From Megamonas sp. UBA1796 (GTDB taxonomy: Bacteria; Bacillota; Negativicutes; Selenomonadales; Selenomonadaceae): 64,000 nt of DNA. This document shows, piece after piece, positions 1 through 9,466 of the stretch. The notes beneath the pieces were generated by a model. It was not told the origin of the DNA. It was given only the letters and a program-made list of their open reading frames with translations, and did not search any database. How positions within the stretch are numbered: position 1 is the first letter of the stretch; each line of letters begins with the position of its first letter. The DNA is taken from assembly GCA_002319795.1 (NCBI GenBank), contig DCFU01000034.1, positions 91,010 to 155,009 on the forward strand. The letters are read 5' to 3'. The position numbers were made by a program, and so were the translations under genes.

Positions 1-929
1 ATGAGCAGGTCATAAACGATATTCCGGCACATAAGCGCAATATAGGCATGGTTTTTCAGAGCTATGCGATTTTTCCGCATCTCACGGTTCGGGAAAATGT
101 TGAATATGGCTTAAAGCTGCGTAAGTTGACCAAAACTGAGATTAAGAAAAAGGTCGATGATATCCTGGAAGTGGTCCGGATTACCGAATATCAGGACCGA
201 CTGCCCGAGCGGCTTTCCGGAGGGCAGCAGCAGCGTGTGGCACTGGCACGTTCGATTGTCATTCATCCAAGTGTTTTGCTTATGGATGAACCATTGTCCA
301 ACCTTGATGCGAAGCTGCGTATCGAGATGCGCTCGGCTATCCGCGACGTGCAGAAGCAGGTCGGTATTACTACCGTCTATGTTACGCATGATCAGGAGGA
401 GGCACTCTCTATTTCGGATCGTATCGCGGTGATGAAAAAAGGCGAGATTCAGCAAACGGCCCGTCCGCATACAATTTATACACGGCCCTATAATATCTTC
501 GTTTCTACCTTTATCGGACATTCAAATTTGTTTCGTGGGCATGTGCAATCGACAGAAACCGGCAAGGCTGTTGTATTTGCCGATGGTTATACCGTACCGA
601 TGGATAATCTTTCGGAAGAAGCTGGCGATGGCATGGAGGTCATCATCTCTGTGCGTCCGGAGGAGTTTTCAATACAGCAGGAAGGTCTTGCCTGCAAAGT
701 CCGGACGAAGGTGTTTCTTGGTAAATATATCAATTACAGCTTGGGATTCCCAGAAGAAATGCTTCTGCCGGATCAGCCATCCATAGAATTCTCACAGGAT
801 CTTGGGCATGCGGAACAAGTTCTTGAGGTCGGTGATACGGTAACGCTGCGGCCCAATCCGGTAAAGCTCAATGTGTTTACGTCCGATGGTTCGCGCAATA
901 TCTTAAGGGATGTGGTCCATCATGAATAA
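1..929 (+). CDS. ABC transporter ATP-binding protein, AfuC/FbpC type (5' partial)
   Basis: The reading frame is open from base 3, so the N-terminus with the Walker A motif lies outside the window. Visible in order are the Q-loop (VFQSYAIFPH), the signature LSGGQQQRVALARS, Walker B (VLLMDEPLSNLDAKLR), the H-loop (THDQEEAL) and a C-terminal TOBE-like region. This order is that of the MalK/FbpC/PotA ATPases that energise two-domain permeases. The gene overlaps the downstream permease by 8 bases (ATGAATAA), so they are translationally coupled. The substrate cannot be told from the ATPase; see the solute-binding protein at 2832. Confidence 0.93.
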   Translation, partial: EQVINDIPAHKRNIGMVFQSYAIFPHLTVRENVEYGLKLRKLTKTEIKKKVDDILEVVRITEYQDRLPERLSGGQQQRVALARSIVIHPSVLLMDEPLSNLDAKLRIEMRSAIRDVQKQVGITTVYVTHDQEEALSISDRIAVMKKGEIQQTARPHTIYTRPYNIFVSTFIGHSNLFRGHVQSTETGKAVVFADGYTVPMDNLSEEAGDGMEVIISVRPEEFSIQQEGLACKVRTKVFLGKYINYSLGFPEEMLLPDQPSIEFSQDLGHAEQVLEVGDTVTLRPNPVKLNVFTSDGSRNILRDVVHHE

Positions 930-2577
930 GAAGCTGTTTAAATGGGATTTTTGGACAGGCATTACGATTTTGTCGATTGCCATTTTTGGACTGTTTCTCA
1001 TCTATCCGCTGTTTTCCCTCTTTGTGAGCGCTTTTCAGAATGCGGATACAGGCGCTTTTTCTATGGAGAACTTCGTACGTTTTTTTCAACGGAAATATTA
1101 TTACCAGTCGATGATCAACAGCTTTTGGGTCACGACCTGTGTGACTGCACTGGCTATCGTTATTGGTACGGCACTGGCATATTTTATGTCGCTTTATACA
1201 ATCCGGTTTAAGAGTGTTGTAGAGGTTTGCATCATTATCTCATTGCTCTCGCCGCCTTTTATTGGTGCATATTCCTGGATACTTATCGGAGGCAGAAGCG
1301 GCATCCTTACGCAGTTTTTGCAGACAACGTTTCATTATGATTTTCCCTCGATTTATGGTTTTGCAGGGATATTGCTTGTGCTTACGCTGAAACTGTATCC
1401 GTTTATTTATCTCTATGTAGCCGGAGCGATGAAAAATATCGATTCAGCACTTATTGAAGCGTCAGAAAGCCTGGGATGCAGCGGCATTCGCAAAGTGGTT
1501 ACCGTTATTGTTCCGCTCATCACGCCGACGATTCTTGCTGGTGCGCTCATGGTATTTATGAACGCTATGGCTGATTTTGGTACACCGATGCTTATCGGTG
1601 AGGGTTTCAATGTCATGCCGGTCATGATTTATTCTGAGTTCATCAACGAGGTCGGAGATCAGGCGAATTTTGCTGCGGCTATGGCGGCTATCATGGTAAT
1701 CATCACCTCAACGATTTTTATGCTGCAGAAATATGTGGTCAACCGTAAATCGTTTGCGATGAGCTCGTTGCGGCCGATGCAAGTGCATACCATGAAAGGC
1801 ATCCGGAATGTTGTCATGCATGCGCTCATTTATTTATTGGTAGCGGTTTCTATGATACCGCAGATTGTGGTGATTTATACTTCGTTTTTAAAGACGAAGG
1901 GATCTGTGTTTGTACCGGGTTATTCGCTTGACAGTTACAGGACTATTTTCGAGAGTCTGGGTACAGCTGTCAGCAATACATATATTTTCAGCACAATAGC
2001 AATTCTCATGATTATTTTCCTTGGCATGACCGTTGCTTATCTGACAACGCGCCGTAAGAGCTGGATTACGGATATCATTGATACGCTTACGATGTTTCCG
2101 TATATCATACCGGGTTCGGTGCTGGGCATCACGCTGCTGTTGGCTTTTAATGATGAACCGCTGCTGTTATCCGGTACGGCGTTCATCATTATCATTTCAC
2201 TGGTCATACGCCGCCTTCCATATACGCTGCGCTCCAGTTCAGCTATCCTTTATCAGATAAGCCCGAGTCTGGAAGAAGCCTCTATAAGTCTGGGAGCGTC
2301 TCCAATCAAGACTTTTTTCCGGGTAACGGCAGTCATGATGCTGCCAGGCGTTATGAGCGGTGCAATCCTTTCCTGGATTACTGCTATCAACGAGTTAAGC
2401 TCCTCTGTAATCTTGTTCACCGGAGCGACAAAGACAATGTCGGTTGCCATATACACAGAAGTCATCCGTGCGAGTTATGGAACTGCCGCGGCATTGTCGA
2501 CCATACTGACACTTACGACAGTTGTGGCCATGCTTATTTTCTTTAAGGTCTCCGGCAGTCGGAATGTTACCTTATAG
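922..2577 (+). CDS. ABC permease, double-length (two fused permease domains)
   Basis: A 551-residue inner-membrane protein with about twelve hydrophobic segments and two copies of the permease EAA loop (EASESLGCSG... in the first half, EASISLGASPIKTFF in the second). This is a fused FbpB/AfuB-type permease in which one polypeptide supplies both membrane domains. The start at 922 (MNKKLFKW) is chosen over 910 because AAGGGA at 905-910 serves it with usable spacing and it overlaps the ATPase stop. It forms the channel of the importer with the flanking ATPase and solute-binding protein. Confidence 0.9.
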   Translation: MNKKLFKWDFWTGITILSIAIFGLFLIYPLFSLFVSAFQNADTGAFSMENFVRFFQRKYYYQSMINSFWVTTCVTALAIVIGTALAYFMSLYTIRFKSVVEVCIIISLLSPPFIGAYSWILIGGRSGILTQFLQTTFHYDFPSIYGFAGILLVLTLKLYPFIYLYVAGAMKNIDSALIEASESLGCSGIRKVVTVIVPLITPTILAGALMVFMNAMADFGTPMLIGEGFNVMPVMIYSEFINEVGDQANFAAAMAAIMVIITSTIFMLQKYVVNRKSFAMSSLRPMQVHTMKGIRNVVMHALIYLLVAVSMIPQIVVIYTSFLKTKGSVFVPGYSLDSYRTIFESLGTAVSNTYIFSTIAILMIIFLGMTVAYLTTRRKSWITDIIDTLTMFPYIIPGSVLGITLLLAFNDEPLLLSGTAFIIIISLVIRRLPYTLRSSSAILYQISPSLEEASISLGASPIKTFFRVTAVMMLPGVMSGAILSWITAINELSSSVILFTGATKTMSVAIYTEVIRASYGTAAALSTILTLTTVVAMLIFFKVSGSRNVTL

Positions 2578-2619
2578 AATCAAAATATGTTATAGCAGAA
2601 AGCAAGCGGATGATAGGAC

Positions 2620-2769
2620 ATGAATCTTGCTATTGCAGGATTGCCAAATAAAGACGATTTGGCAAAATATATTTCGGGGGGCCGCCTGTCCGGCGGGTTT
2701 ATTCTCAAGGAAGCGGACATTACCAAACCCGATAGTGTATATATTATCGAAAATGCCCAAGATGTCTGA
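2620..2769 (+). pseudogene. Remnant of a solute-binding protein C-terminal region
   Basis: A 49-codon open stretch without a clear ribosome binding site, with stops in frame immediately upstream. Its last 30 residues align without gaps to the neighbouring solute-binding protein: ITKPDSVYIIENAQ here against ISKPDGIYIIKSAK there, and upstream A-x-Y-x-x-x-G also matches. The most economical reading is a decayed paralogous binding-protein gene, or the scar of a duplication, between permease and current binding protein. It could also be translated as a small peptide, but nothing supports that. Confidence 0.55.
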
Positions 2770-2831
2770 ATTATGCAGTATGTATGACTGCATGTTTTAG
2801 TAGATTATTTTAAAGGAAAGAGGGATACCAG

Positions 2832-3884
2832 ATGAAAAAAGTGTTAGCTGTTTTACTTACGCTGGCTATGGCGTGTACGCTCCTGGCTGGCTGTGGAGGG
2901 GGACAAAAAGAGGCTTCATCTAAGGCCACAGATAAGAGCAGCAGTGCGGAGGATAACAATAGACTTGTGGTTTATTGCCCGCATCCATTAGCTTTCATTA
3001 ATCCACTTGTACAGGAATTTGAAAAGCAAAGTGGCATCAAAGTAGAGGTAATCGCCGCTGGTACAGGTGAACTTTTGAAGAGGGTTGAATCTGAGAAAGC
3101 AAACCCGTTAGGAGATATTTTCTGGGGTGGTTCACTGAATACCATGAAGCCGAAAGCAAACTTGTTTGAGAATTATACATCGGCCAATGAAGGGCATGTC
3201 CAGCAGGCCTTCAAGAATACAGAGGGTTCAATGACACGTTTTACGGATATACCAAGCGTTATCATGGTTAATACGAACCTCATTGGCGATATCAAGGTTG
3301 ATGGCTACGAAGATCTCCTGAACCCTGCACTCAAAGGCAAGATTGCAATGGCAGATCCATCGAAATCGTCATCTTCCTATGAACATCTTATTAATATGCT
3401 TTATGCCATGGGCAATGGCAATCCTGAGCAAGGCTGGGACTATGTTGAGAAATTCTGCAGAAATCTTGACGGTAAGCTTCTCTCGGGCTCTTCTGCTGTG
3501 TATAAGGGAGTTGCGGATGGTGAATATGCCGTTGGCTGTACTTTCGAAGAAGGCGGTGCAGTCTATGTCGCCGACGGCGCTCCGGTTAAGCTTGTTTATA
3601 TGACAGAAGGCGTTATCTCCAAGCCGGATGGTATTTATATTATCAAGAGTGCCAAGCATATGGAAAATGCCAAGAAATTCATCGACTTCATCACAAGCAA
3701 GGATGCACAGACGCTTATTACACAACAGCTACATCGTCGTTCCGTGCGCGATGATGTAGCACCACCAAAGGGACTTCTTCCGAAAGATCAGATTAAGATT
3801 ATTGATGATGAAGACGCTGTAGTAGAGAAGAATAAGAAAACATGGCTTGATAAGTTCAAGGATGTATTTACAAGCGTACAATAA
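2832..3884 (+). CDS. ABC solute-binding lipoprotein, AfuA/FbpA superfamily
   Basis: A 350-residue lipoprotein: Lys-Lys start, hydrophobic core and lipobox LAGC, followed by a Ser/Lys-rich linker and a class II periplasmic-binding fold starting LVVYCPHPLAF. Paralogues bind ferric iron, thiamine or phosphorylated sugars. The tandem tyrosines that hold iron in FbpA are not evident near YAVGCTFEEGG, while the ligand-loop stretch SSSSYEH and the linked two-component system and HAD phosphatase fit the AfuA group (hexose phosphates). The ligand is therefore inferred, not shown. The gene ends the operon at a terminator. Confidence 0.88.
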   Translation: MKKVLAVLLTLAMACTLLAGCGGGQKEASSKATDKSSSAEDNNRLVVYCPHPLAFINPLVQEFEKQSGIKVEVIAAGTGELLKRVESEKANPLGDIFWGGSLNTMKPKANLFENYTSANEGHVQQAFKNTEGSMTRFTDIPSVIMVNTNLIGDIKVDGYEDLLNPALKGKIAMADPSKSSSSYEHLINMLYAMGNGNPEQGWDYVEKFCRNLDGKLLSGSSAVYKGVADGEYAVGCTFEEGGAVYVADGAPVKLVYMTEGVISKPDGIYIIKSAKHMENAKKFIDFITSKDAQTLITQQLHRRSVRDDVAPPKGLLPKDQIKIIDDEDAVVEKNKKTWLDKFKDVFTSVQ

Positions 3885-3898
3885 GTGGATGTGTACAG

Positions 3899-3937
3899 AC
3901 AGGCACAAGGAACCATTTCTTTTGTGCCTGTTTTTTG
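3899..3937 (+). terminator. Rho-independent terminator after the AfuA-like gene
   Basis: A 10-bp perfect stem (ACAGGCACAA with TTGTGCCTGT) around a 13-base loop is followed by a run of T at 3932-3936. It separates the importer operon from the two-component genes. Confidence 0.85.
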
Positions 3938-4047
3938 TTATGAAGAGAGGACATATTTCTGTAACTATCGAGAATATGACGTATTCAGTGTGCGGGCTTC
4001 GTAGTAGAATATAGGTAGACAGAATGCTTTGAAGGGAGAAATGAAGC

Positions 4048-5742
4048 TTGCGCCATTTACAGGATGAAGTGCGTATTACCTTTACAAAATATGCGATTGT
4101 CCCAGTATGTATTATTGCAGCAATATGTATAGTTTTTGCTATATTTTATTGGAACAAAAATGTTTTGGACCGTAATACAGAAAGCCGTGAACTGGTTGCA
4201 GATGTTATGACTGGCATAGTTACAGATTATGAAGATCGTGCAAATGCGGTTGCCCGGCATGGCTATGATTTGGAAGAACTGAAGGATAATCGTAGTGCAC
4301 AGACGGCTCTTTATACAACTTTATATCATGAAGTAAATATTACACATGATAATACGGCTTTTTATTTACTGGATTCTAACCGGCAAATCCTCCTGTCGAA
4401 TCGTGCTGAATTGCCGCTGCATTTACAGACTTCTATGGGAGATTGGGGCATTCTGCATCGTATGGAGCATAATCCGCTGAATCCGTTGATTGAGTTTGCT
4501 CAAACGGACCACTTATATGAACAGGATATGGTTGTGGGCCAAGCACTGCTGAAAAATGGAAAAGTTGACGGTTATATTGTATTTGTTGTGCCGGGAGCCT
4601 ATCTTCGTCAGGCAATATTTTCTCCCTATGTTCAGTTTGTCATTGCGGATGCTTATGACTCTACACCGATTGCCACCACACAGCTGTTCAGTGATGAACA
4701 TTTTCATAAGCTTTTGCCGTATGTTCGTGATGTATCCGGCATGATTGCGATAGGAGAACAGCATTTTTATAGTTCGCAGCAGGAGATTCTGAATGGGCGG
4801 TTGCGGGTCTATGCATTTTCGCCTATTGGGAATATGTTGGCGCAGTATCTTACAGGGGCTGCTATTTTGTTGAGTGTACTGCTTATTATGATTCCTGTTA
4901 TCGTATTCAGCGTGCGCAGGGAAACACGCAGCAAAATGAAAGCTATTGATGAGCTTGTGGCTGCATTTGGGGCAGTCAAAGAAGGAAATCTCAACCGCCA
5001 GACTGAAATACATACAGGCAATGAATTTGAAATCATAGGAAATGCCTATAACCGTATGGTTAAGAGCCTTACCAGGCTAATCGAGCTTAATAAAGAAAAA
5101 GCCCGTGCTACAGTTGTGTCCGAGGTGAGGCAGCTGGAATCCCAGTTCAATCCGCATTTTCTGTTCAATACGCTGGAAAATATTAAATTCATGGTCAAGC
5201 TTGAACCGGATGCGGCGGTGCATATGATCATTGCTTTATCGGCCTTACTGCGTTACAGTATCAATAATGAAATACAACGTGTGCCGTTACAGGAAGATTT
5301 GCGACATCTGAAGAATTATATTGAGATACAGCAATATCGTTTTGGCAAACGGCTGCGCTATAAAGAACAGTTTGAGCAGGCGGCATTGTCCTGCCTGATC
5401 CCGAAACTTCTGTTGCAGCCGGTTATAGAAAATGCCATGAAATATGGTGCAGATGAGGAAGGAAATATTTATATCTCTACGGAAATAAAGATATGTGGCA
5501 GTGATTTAATGGTAAGCATCATGGATGGAGGAGCAGGCATCGGCGAAGAAACCCTTAAACGTCTGCACAAACTGCTGCGACAAGGGGAAAATGGTTCTGT
5601 GCATACGGGCGTCTATAATATTCATCGTCGGATACAGCTCTTGTATGGAAAAAAATATGGACTGCAGATTTCGCGGCCGGTACAGGGCGGGACAGAGGTG
5701 CGCTTCCTGCTGCCAGTGGTTATGGGGGAGGGAAAGGAATAG
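4048..5742 (+). CDS. Sensor histidine kinase, YesM/LytS type
   Basis: A 564-residue membrane kinase. Transmembrane segments at about 14-34 and 268-289 enclose an extracytoplasmic sensor domain. A HAMP segment follows (about 290-345), then the His_kinase domain with QFNPHFLFN (His370), the N-box QPVIENAMKYG (457-467) and an ATP-lid region MDGGAGIG. The start is TTG at 4048, served by GAAGGGAG at 4031-4038; the ATG at 4041 is out of frame and closes after eight codons. It is two bases from the response regulator. Sitting beside the solute-binding operon, it probably senses the same ligand, perhaps through the binding protein. Confidence 0.92.
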   Translation: MRHLQDEVRITFTKYAIVPVCIIAAICIVFAIFYWNKNVLDRNTESRELVADVMTGIVTDYEDRANAVARHGYDLEELKDNRSAQTALYTTLYHEVNITHDNTAFYLLDSNRQILLSNRAELPLHLQTSMGDWGILHRMEHNPLNPLIEFAQTDHLYEQDMVVGQALLKNGKVDGYIVFVVPGAYLRQAIFSPYVQFVIADAYDSTPIATTQLFSDEHFHKLLPYVRDVSGMIAIGEQHFYSSQQEILNGRLRVYAFSPIGNMLAQYLTGAAILLSVLLIMIPVIVFSVRRETRSKMKAIDELVAAFGAVKEGNLNRQTEIHTGNEFEIIGNAYNRMVKSLTRLIELNKEKARATVVSEVRQLESQFNPHFLFNTLENIKFMVKLEPDAAVHMIIALSALLRYSINNEIQRVPLQEDLRHLKNYIEIQQYRFGKRLRYKEQFEQAALSCLIPKLLLQPVIENAMKYGADEEGNIYISTEIKICGSDLMVSIMDGGAGIGEETLKRLHKLLRQGENGSVHTGVYNIHRRIQLLYGKKYGLQISRPVQGGTEVRFLLPVVMGEGKE

Positions 5743-5743
5743 T

Positions 5744-6553
5744 ATGCTGCGTGTTATTGTAGTGGAAGATGAAGAGATTATCCGCCGGGGCCTGGTCTGT
5801 ACAGTGGACTGGCTTTCCATGGAGAGTATGGTGGTCGGGGATGCTCCGGATGGCGAAGCCGGACTGGCACTCATTGAAAGAGAGAGGCCGGATGTCGTGC
5901 TGACAGATATCCGCATGCCGAAGCTCGATGGCATATCTATGGTGGAACAGGCTCAAAAGAGGGGGTTTGTTCCTGCAGTTATTTTTCTTACGAGCTATGA
6001 AGAATTTGAGTATGCGCGCCGTGCGATACAGCTCCGGGCAGCAGACTATCTTTTGAAGCCAGTGGATGAGGAGGAACTGCATCATAGTCTGATGAATATT
6101 GCTGCGGCCAGAAAACGACCAGAGGCCTCGGCGGATGATGCGGGAAAGACGCAGGAGCTTGTGGATTGGGACGTATGGCTGACGGCGGATTCTCTTCATC
6201 CTTATGTGCGGCAAAGCCTGCAGCAGATACAGGAACATTACCGGGAAAAAATCAGCATAGAACTGTTGGCGGATTCCTTTGGGGTCAGTGCCAGTTATCT
6301 GAGCCGTAAATTTAAAGAGACAACATCACAAACCTTTGGCGAGCTTTTGACCAAATATCGCTTGCAAAAAGCCATGCAGATTTTGTCGGCAGGAACCTGC
6401 CGGATATACGAAGCGGCAGAGCAGGCTGGTTTTGGGGATTATAAGAATTTTTGTGTAGTATTCAGAAAATATATCCGCGTGTCGCCCAGAGAATTCATGA
6501 ATCGGGCGAACGGGATCATTCATCGGGAGGATGCAAATGATAGAGAACTATGA
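5744..6553 (+). CDS. Response regulator, REC plus AraC-type HTH (YesN-like)
   Basis: 269 residues. The receiver domain holds acidic pocket residues (VVEDEE), phospho-acceptor Asp55 in TDIRMP, Thr83 (FLTSYEEF) and Lys105 (LLKPVD). A C-terminal AraC/XylS double helix-turn-helix covers about 153-253 (SIELLADSFGVSASYLSRKF). The open frame extends 73 codons upstream into the kinase, but ATG 5744, just after the kinase stop with GGAGGGAAAGG upstream, is the sensible start. It is the partner of the kinase at 4048 and probably activates the flanking transport operon. Confidence 0.92.
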   Translation: MLRVIVVEDEEIIRRGLVCTVDWLSMESMVVGDAPDGEAGLALIERERPDVVLTDIRMPKLDGISMVEQAQKRGFVPAVIFLTSYEEFEYARRAIQLRAADYLLKPVDEEELHHSLMNIAAARKRPEASADDAGKTQELVDWDVWLTADSLHPYVRQSLQQIQEHYREKISIELLADSFGVSASYLSRKFKETTSQTFGELLTKYRLQKAMQILSAGTCRIYEAAEQAGFGDYKNFCVVFRKYIRVSPREFMNRANGIIHREDANDREL

Positions 6554-7358
6554 GGGCTTTTTGCTTGTGAGTGATATGGATGGTACGCTTATTGGTACCG
6601 ATGGCAGTATCTCAGCTGAAAACAAGGCGGCAATTGCTGCTTTTGTCCACAAGGGCGGACGCTTTGCTATTGCCACAGGCAGGACACCAGCCAATGCGGC
6701 GGCTTTTTTTGAGGGAATCGTGGTCAATACCCCCTGTATTTTCTATAATGGGGCCATGCTTTATGACTGGCAAGCCAAAAAAGTATTGCAGACCTCAGCA
6801 CTCGAGGGAGAGATTTGGCGCGAATTTGCCGCGGAACTGCTGCGGCGTTTTCCGGAGGCCTGTATTGAGGCTTATACAGAGGGAAACTGCTATGTTATGA
6901 GCGCACTGGCAAATGATGACCCGCGTTTGGAGGCCGAATATCATAAATATACGCATGCTTCACTTGATGCAGTGCGTAATAAGACATGGCTCAAGCTTTT
7001 CGTATTTGCTTCACGGGACATTGAGAAGCAGATGCTGGAATTGGCTGCGCATATGGGAATCGATAAGATAGCCACAAGTTTTTTTTCGGCAACAAATTAT
7101 CTTGAGTTTGTCAATTTGGGGACGACGAAGGGCAGTATGCTGGAAATCCTGCGCCGATTGCCGGAGAATCAAGGCCGTACAGTTGTGGCGTCGGGAGATT
7201 TCGAGAATGATATAGAAATGCTGCGAAATGCCGACTGCGGTGTGGCACCAGCCAATGCGTCTCCGGATACGAGAGCTGCGGCAGATTGCATAGGTGTAAG
7301 CTGCGATGAGCATCTCATGCGGCATATTATCTGTGAAATCATGCCGCGCTTAATCTGA
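6537..7358 (+). CDS. Cof-type HAD-superfamily sugar phosphatase
   Basis: 273 residues with the HAD motif I DMDGTLIGTDG (nucleophile Asp13, acid/base Asp15), the motif II threonine (IATGR) and motif IV GDFENDIEML, plus the C2b cap typical of Cof/YidA phosphatases acting on small phosphorylated metabolites. ATG 6537 is preferred over ATG 6531 because GGGAGG ends at 6530, leaving no spacer for the first. It overlaps the end of the response regulator and so belongs to the same transcript, which suggests processing of an imported or derived sugar phosphate. The exact substrate is unknown. Confidence 0.88.
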   Translation: MIENYEGFLLVSDMDGTLIGTDGSISAENKAAIAAFVHKGGRFAIATGRTPANAAAFFEGIVVNTPCIFYNGAMLYDWQAKKVLQTSALEGEIWREFAAELLRRFPEACIEAYTEGNCYVMSALANDDPRLEAEYHKYTHASLDAVRNKTWLKLFVFASRDIEKQMLELAAHMGIDKIATSFFSATNYLEFVNLGTTKGSMLEILRRLPENQGRTVVASGDFENDIEMLRNADCGVAPANASPDTRAAADCIGVSCDEHLMRHIICEIMPRLI

Positions 7359-7406
7359 AATAAAGAAGATGCTTTTGTAAACGATTCATAACCTGACATA
7401 TAAAAT

Positions 7407-7458
7407 AAGAGCCGTCACTGCAACATTATGAAGATAATTGCAGCGGCGGCTCTTGTTT
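7407..7458 (+). terminator. Rho-independent terminator after the HAD phosphatase
   Basis: A long stem (AAGAGCCGTCACTGCAA at 7407-7423 pairing with 7438-7454, with a mismatch near the middle) is followed by a T-rich tail. The rest of 7459-7746 is non-coding and AT-rich and should hold the promoter of the ugp operon; no clear site was assigned. Confidence 0.8.
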
Positions 7459-7746
7459 TATGATTTTATGGCGGTGTGCCATATCGGGCATACAACCAAT
7501 CCTAAACATAAATTTTGTAGCTTCATTATTAGAAACATTTTTTTGCCATTGTATTAGAACGTATATTTTGTTTTTTATGATCTGATTCTATGCGTTAGAG
7601 GTCAGTGCTGCAGGATATATGTTGCCGATGATGTAGCAGAATCGTATTTCCTTAACGGATCTTTAACAAAATAGTAACAATCAGGAAAACCATGTATGCT
7701 ATGCTGTGCTTATAAAGGAATCAATCAGAGATACGGGGTGTGATTT

Positions 7747-8637
7747 GTGTTGTCTATGCAGAAAAAGCGGGTGTTTCCGCTCGGGCAGGGTGTCTTATAT
7801 TTGTTGCCTTCACTTCTTTTGTTCGGAATGTTTGTGTTTTATCCTTTACTGGACTCGGTGAAGCTGAGCTTGTCCTATGTGGACCTAATGGGAGAGGCGG
7901 CTGGATACGCAGGTTGGCAATATTATCGGGAGATGCTTTCTTCTGCGCAGTTCTGGCATAGCCTGGGGGCAACGCTGCTGTTTGCGGTGTATACGGTATT
8001 CCCAGGGATGTTTTTATCGCTGGTGCTGGCTTGTTTAGCCAATTGGAAATTGCGGGGCATAGGGATTTTCCGGACCTTGTTTGCTTTTCCGCTTTCTATC
8101 GCTGTGGCGGGAGCATCTATGATTTTTATGATGCTCTTCAATCCGAGCACGGGTGTCCTCGATTATTTCTTGCAACTGTTCCCTCTGCCGGCCGTATTTT
8201 GGCTTTCAGATCCGAATTGGGCGCTTTTTTCGATAGCCATTATTGCCATATGGCGAAGCCTGGGTTTCAATACAATTGTATTGCTCAGTGGCTTGCAATC
8301 GATTCCGGAGCCTCTCTATGAGAGTGCACATGTGGACGGGGCATCTCCCTGGCGGATATTCAAGGACATCACTTTACCGATGCTTTCGCCGACGTTGTTC
8401 TTTGTTTTCATTGTTTCAGTGATCAACGCCCTGCAGACCTTTGGTGAAATCAATATTCTTACGCAGGGAGGACCAGTAGATGCTACGAATGTCATGGTTT
8501 ATGCGATTTACCGGGATGCTTTCTTCAATCAGAATTACAGCTATGCGAGTGCTGAATCGATTGTACTGTTCCTGCTTATTCTCGGATTGACGACGCTCGA
8601 GTTTTGGGCCATGGAAAGAAAGGTGTTTTATCGGTGA
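7747..8637 (+). CDS. ugpA: Ugp-type ABC permease, UgpA-like subunit
   Basis: 296 residues with six hydrophobic segments and the EAA loop (YESAHVDGASPWRIFKDITLPML) of CUT1 sugar permeases. First gene of a permease-permease-binding protein-ATPase operon that faces a glycerophosphodiester phosphodiesterase, the E. coli ugpBAECQ combination, hence a glycerol-3-phosphate or glycerophosphodiester importer. The start may be GTG 7747 (GGGGTG upstream), TTG 7750 or ATG 7756. A related CUT1 sugar substrate is the main alternative; the ugpQ neighbour is the argument against it. Confidence 0.85.
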   Translation: MLSMQKKRVFPLGQGVLYLLPSLLLFGMFVFYPLLDSVKLSLSYVDLMGEAAGYAGWQYYREMLSSAQFWHSLGATLLFAVYTVFPGMFLSLVLACLANWKLRGIGIFRTLFAFPLSIAVAGASMIFMMLFNPSTGVLDYFLQLFPLPAVFWLSDPNWALFSIAIIAIWRSLGFNTIVLLSGLQSIPEPLYESAHVDGASPWRIFKDITLPMLSPTLFFVFIVSVINALQTFGEINILTQGGPVDATNVMVYAIYRDAFFNQNYSYASAESIVLFLLILGLTTLEFWAMERKVFYR

Positions 8638-9443
8638 AAAAATTCTTGCAGTATTCTGTTTTGTGCTTTGCAGCAGCCTTGATTTTGGCGCCTTTTATTT
8701 ACGCAATTATCATTAGTCTGGAGACTGTGGAAGAGACACTGACGTACCCACCGGTACTCTGGCCATCGTCATTTGCTGCGGCAAGTTATGGCAAGACCTT
8801 GGAAACAGCGCCGTTGTTTTCCTTTATAGCCAATAGTTTTGTAGTGTCCTTCCTGGTCATGGCAGGGCAGCTGGCTACCTGCAGCCTGGCGGCGTATGCT
8901 TTCGTGTTCCTGAAGTTTCCGGGAAGGAAGATTTGGTTCATGGTTTTTCTGTCCACGATGATGATTCCCTGGGAGGCGACTGTGATTCCCAACTATTTCA
9001 CGGTGCGTTCTTTGGGTTGGCTGGATACCTATCAGGGGCTGGCTGTCCCGTTTATGGCGTCTGCTTTTGGGACGTTTCTGCTGCGGCAGCATTTCAGGAG
9101 TTTGCCGCAGGAGATTTATGAGGCTGCCCGTATGGATGGCTGTGGCAGAATACGGTTTTTTCTGACAATGGTGCTGCCGCTGTCGAAGCCAATCTTGATG
9201 ACCTTGGCAGTTTATGCGTTTTTGACAACCTACAACCAGTATATGTGGCCCTTGTTGATTACGAATACCGATAATATGCGAACCGTGCAAATCGGACTGG
9301 CAATGTTGCAGTGGGACCAGGGAATCTCATGGAATACGACCATGGCAGGCATCGTAATGGTATCTTTGCCAACGATATTGCTGTTGCTCTTTGGTCAGAA
9401 GCAGTTGGTGCGGGGGCTGACCTCTGGATCGACAAAAGGTTGA
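8634..9443 (+). CDS. ugpE: Ugp-type ABC permease, UgpE-like subunit
   Basis: 269 residues, six hydrophobic segments, EAA loop YEAARMDGCGRIRFFLTMVLP, as in the second CUT1 permease subunit. The GTG at 8634 overlaps the stop of the preceding permease (GTGA), implying coupled translation; the open frame continues upstream only as overlap. It pairs with UgpA to form the membrane channel. Confidence 0.85.
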   Translation: MKKFLQYSVLCFAAALILAPFIYAIIISLETVEETLTYPPVLWPSSFAAASYGKTLETAPLFSFIANSFVVSFLVMAGQLATCSLAAYAFVFLKFPGRKIWFMVFLSTMMIPWEATVIPNYFTVRSLGWLDTYQGLAVPFMASAFGTFLLRQHFRSLPQEIYEAARMDGCGRIRFFLTMVLPLSKPILMTLAVYAFLTTYNQYMWPLLITNTDNMRTVQIGLAMLQWDQGISWNTTMAGIVMVSLPTILLLLFGQKQLVRGLTSGSTKG

Positions 9444-9466
9444 TAGAAGATATTAGGGAGGTTTTG

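Noticed and set aside
2832..3884. Ferric-iron-binding (FbpA) assignment
   Set aside because: The paired tyrosines expected for iron coordination are not visible; only the broader AfuA/FbpA superfamily is supported.
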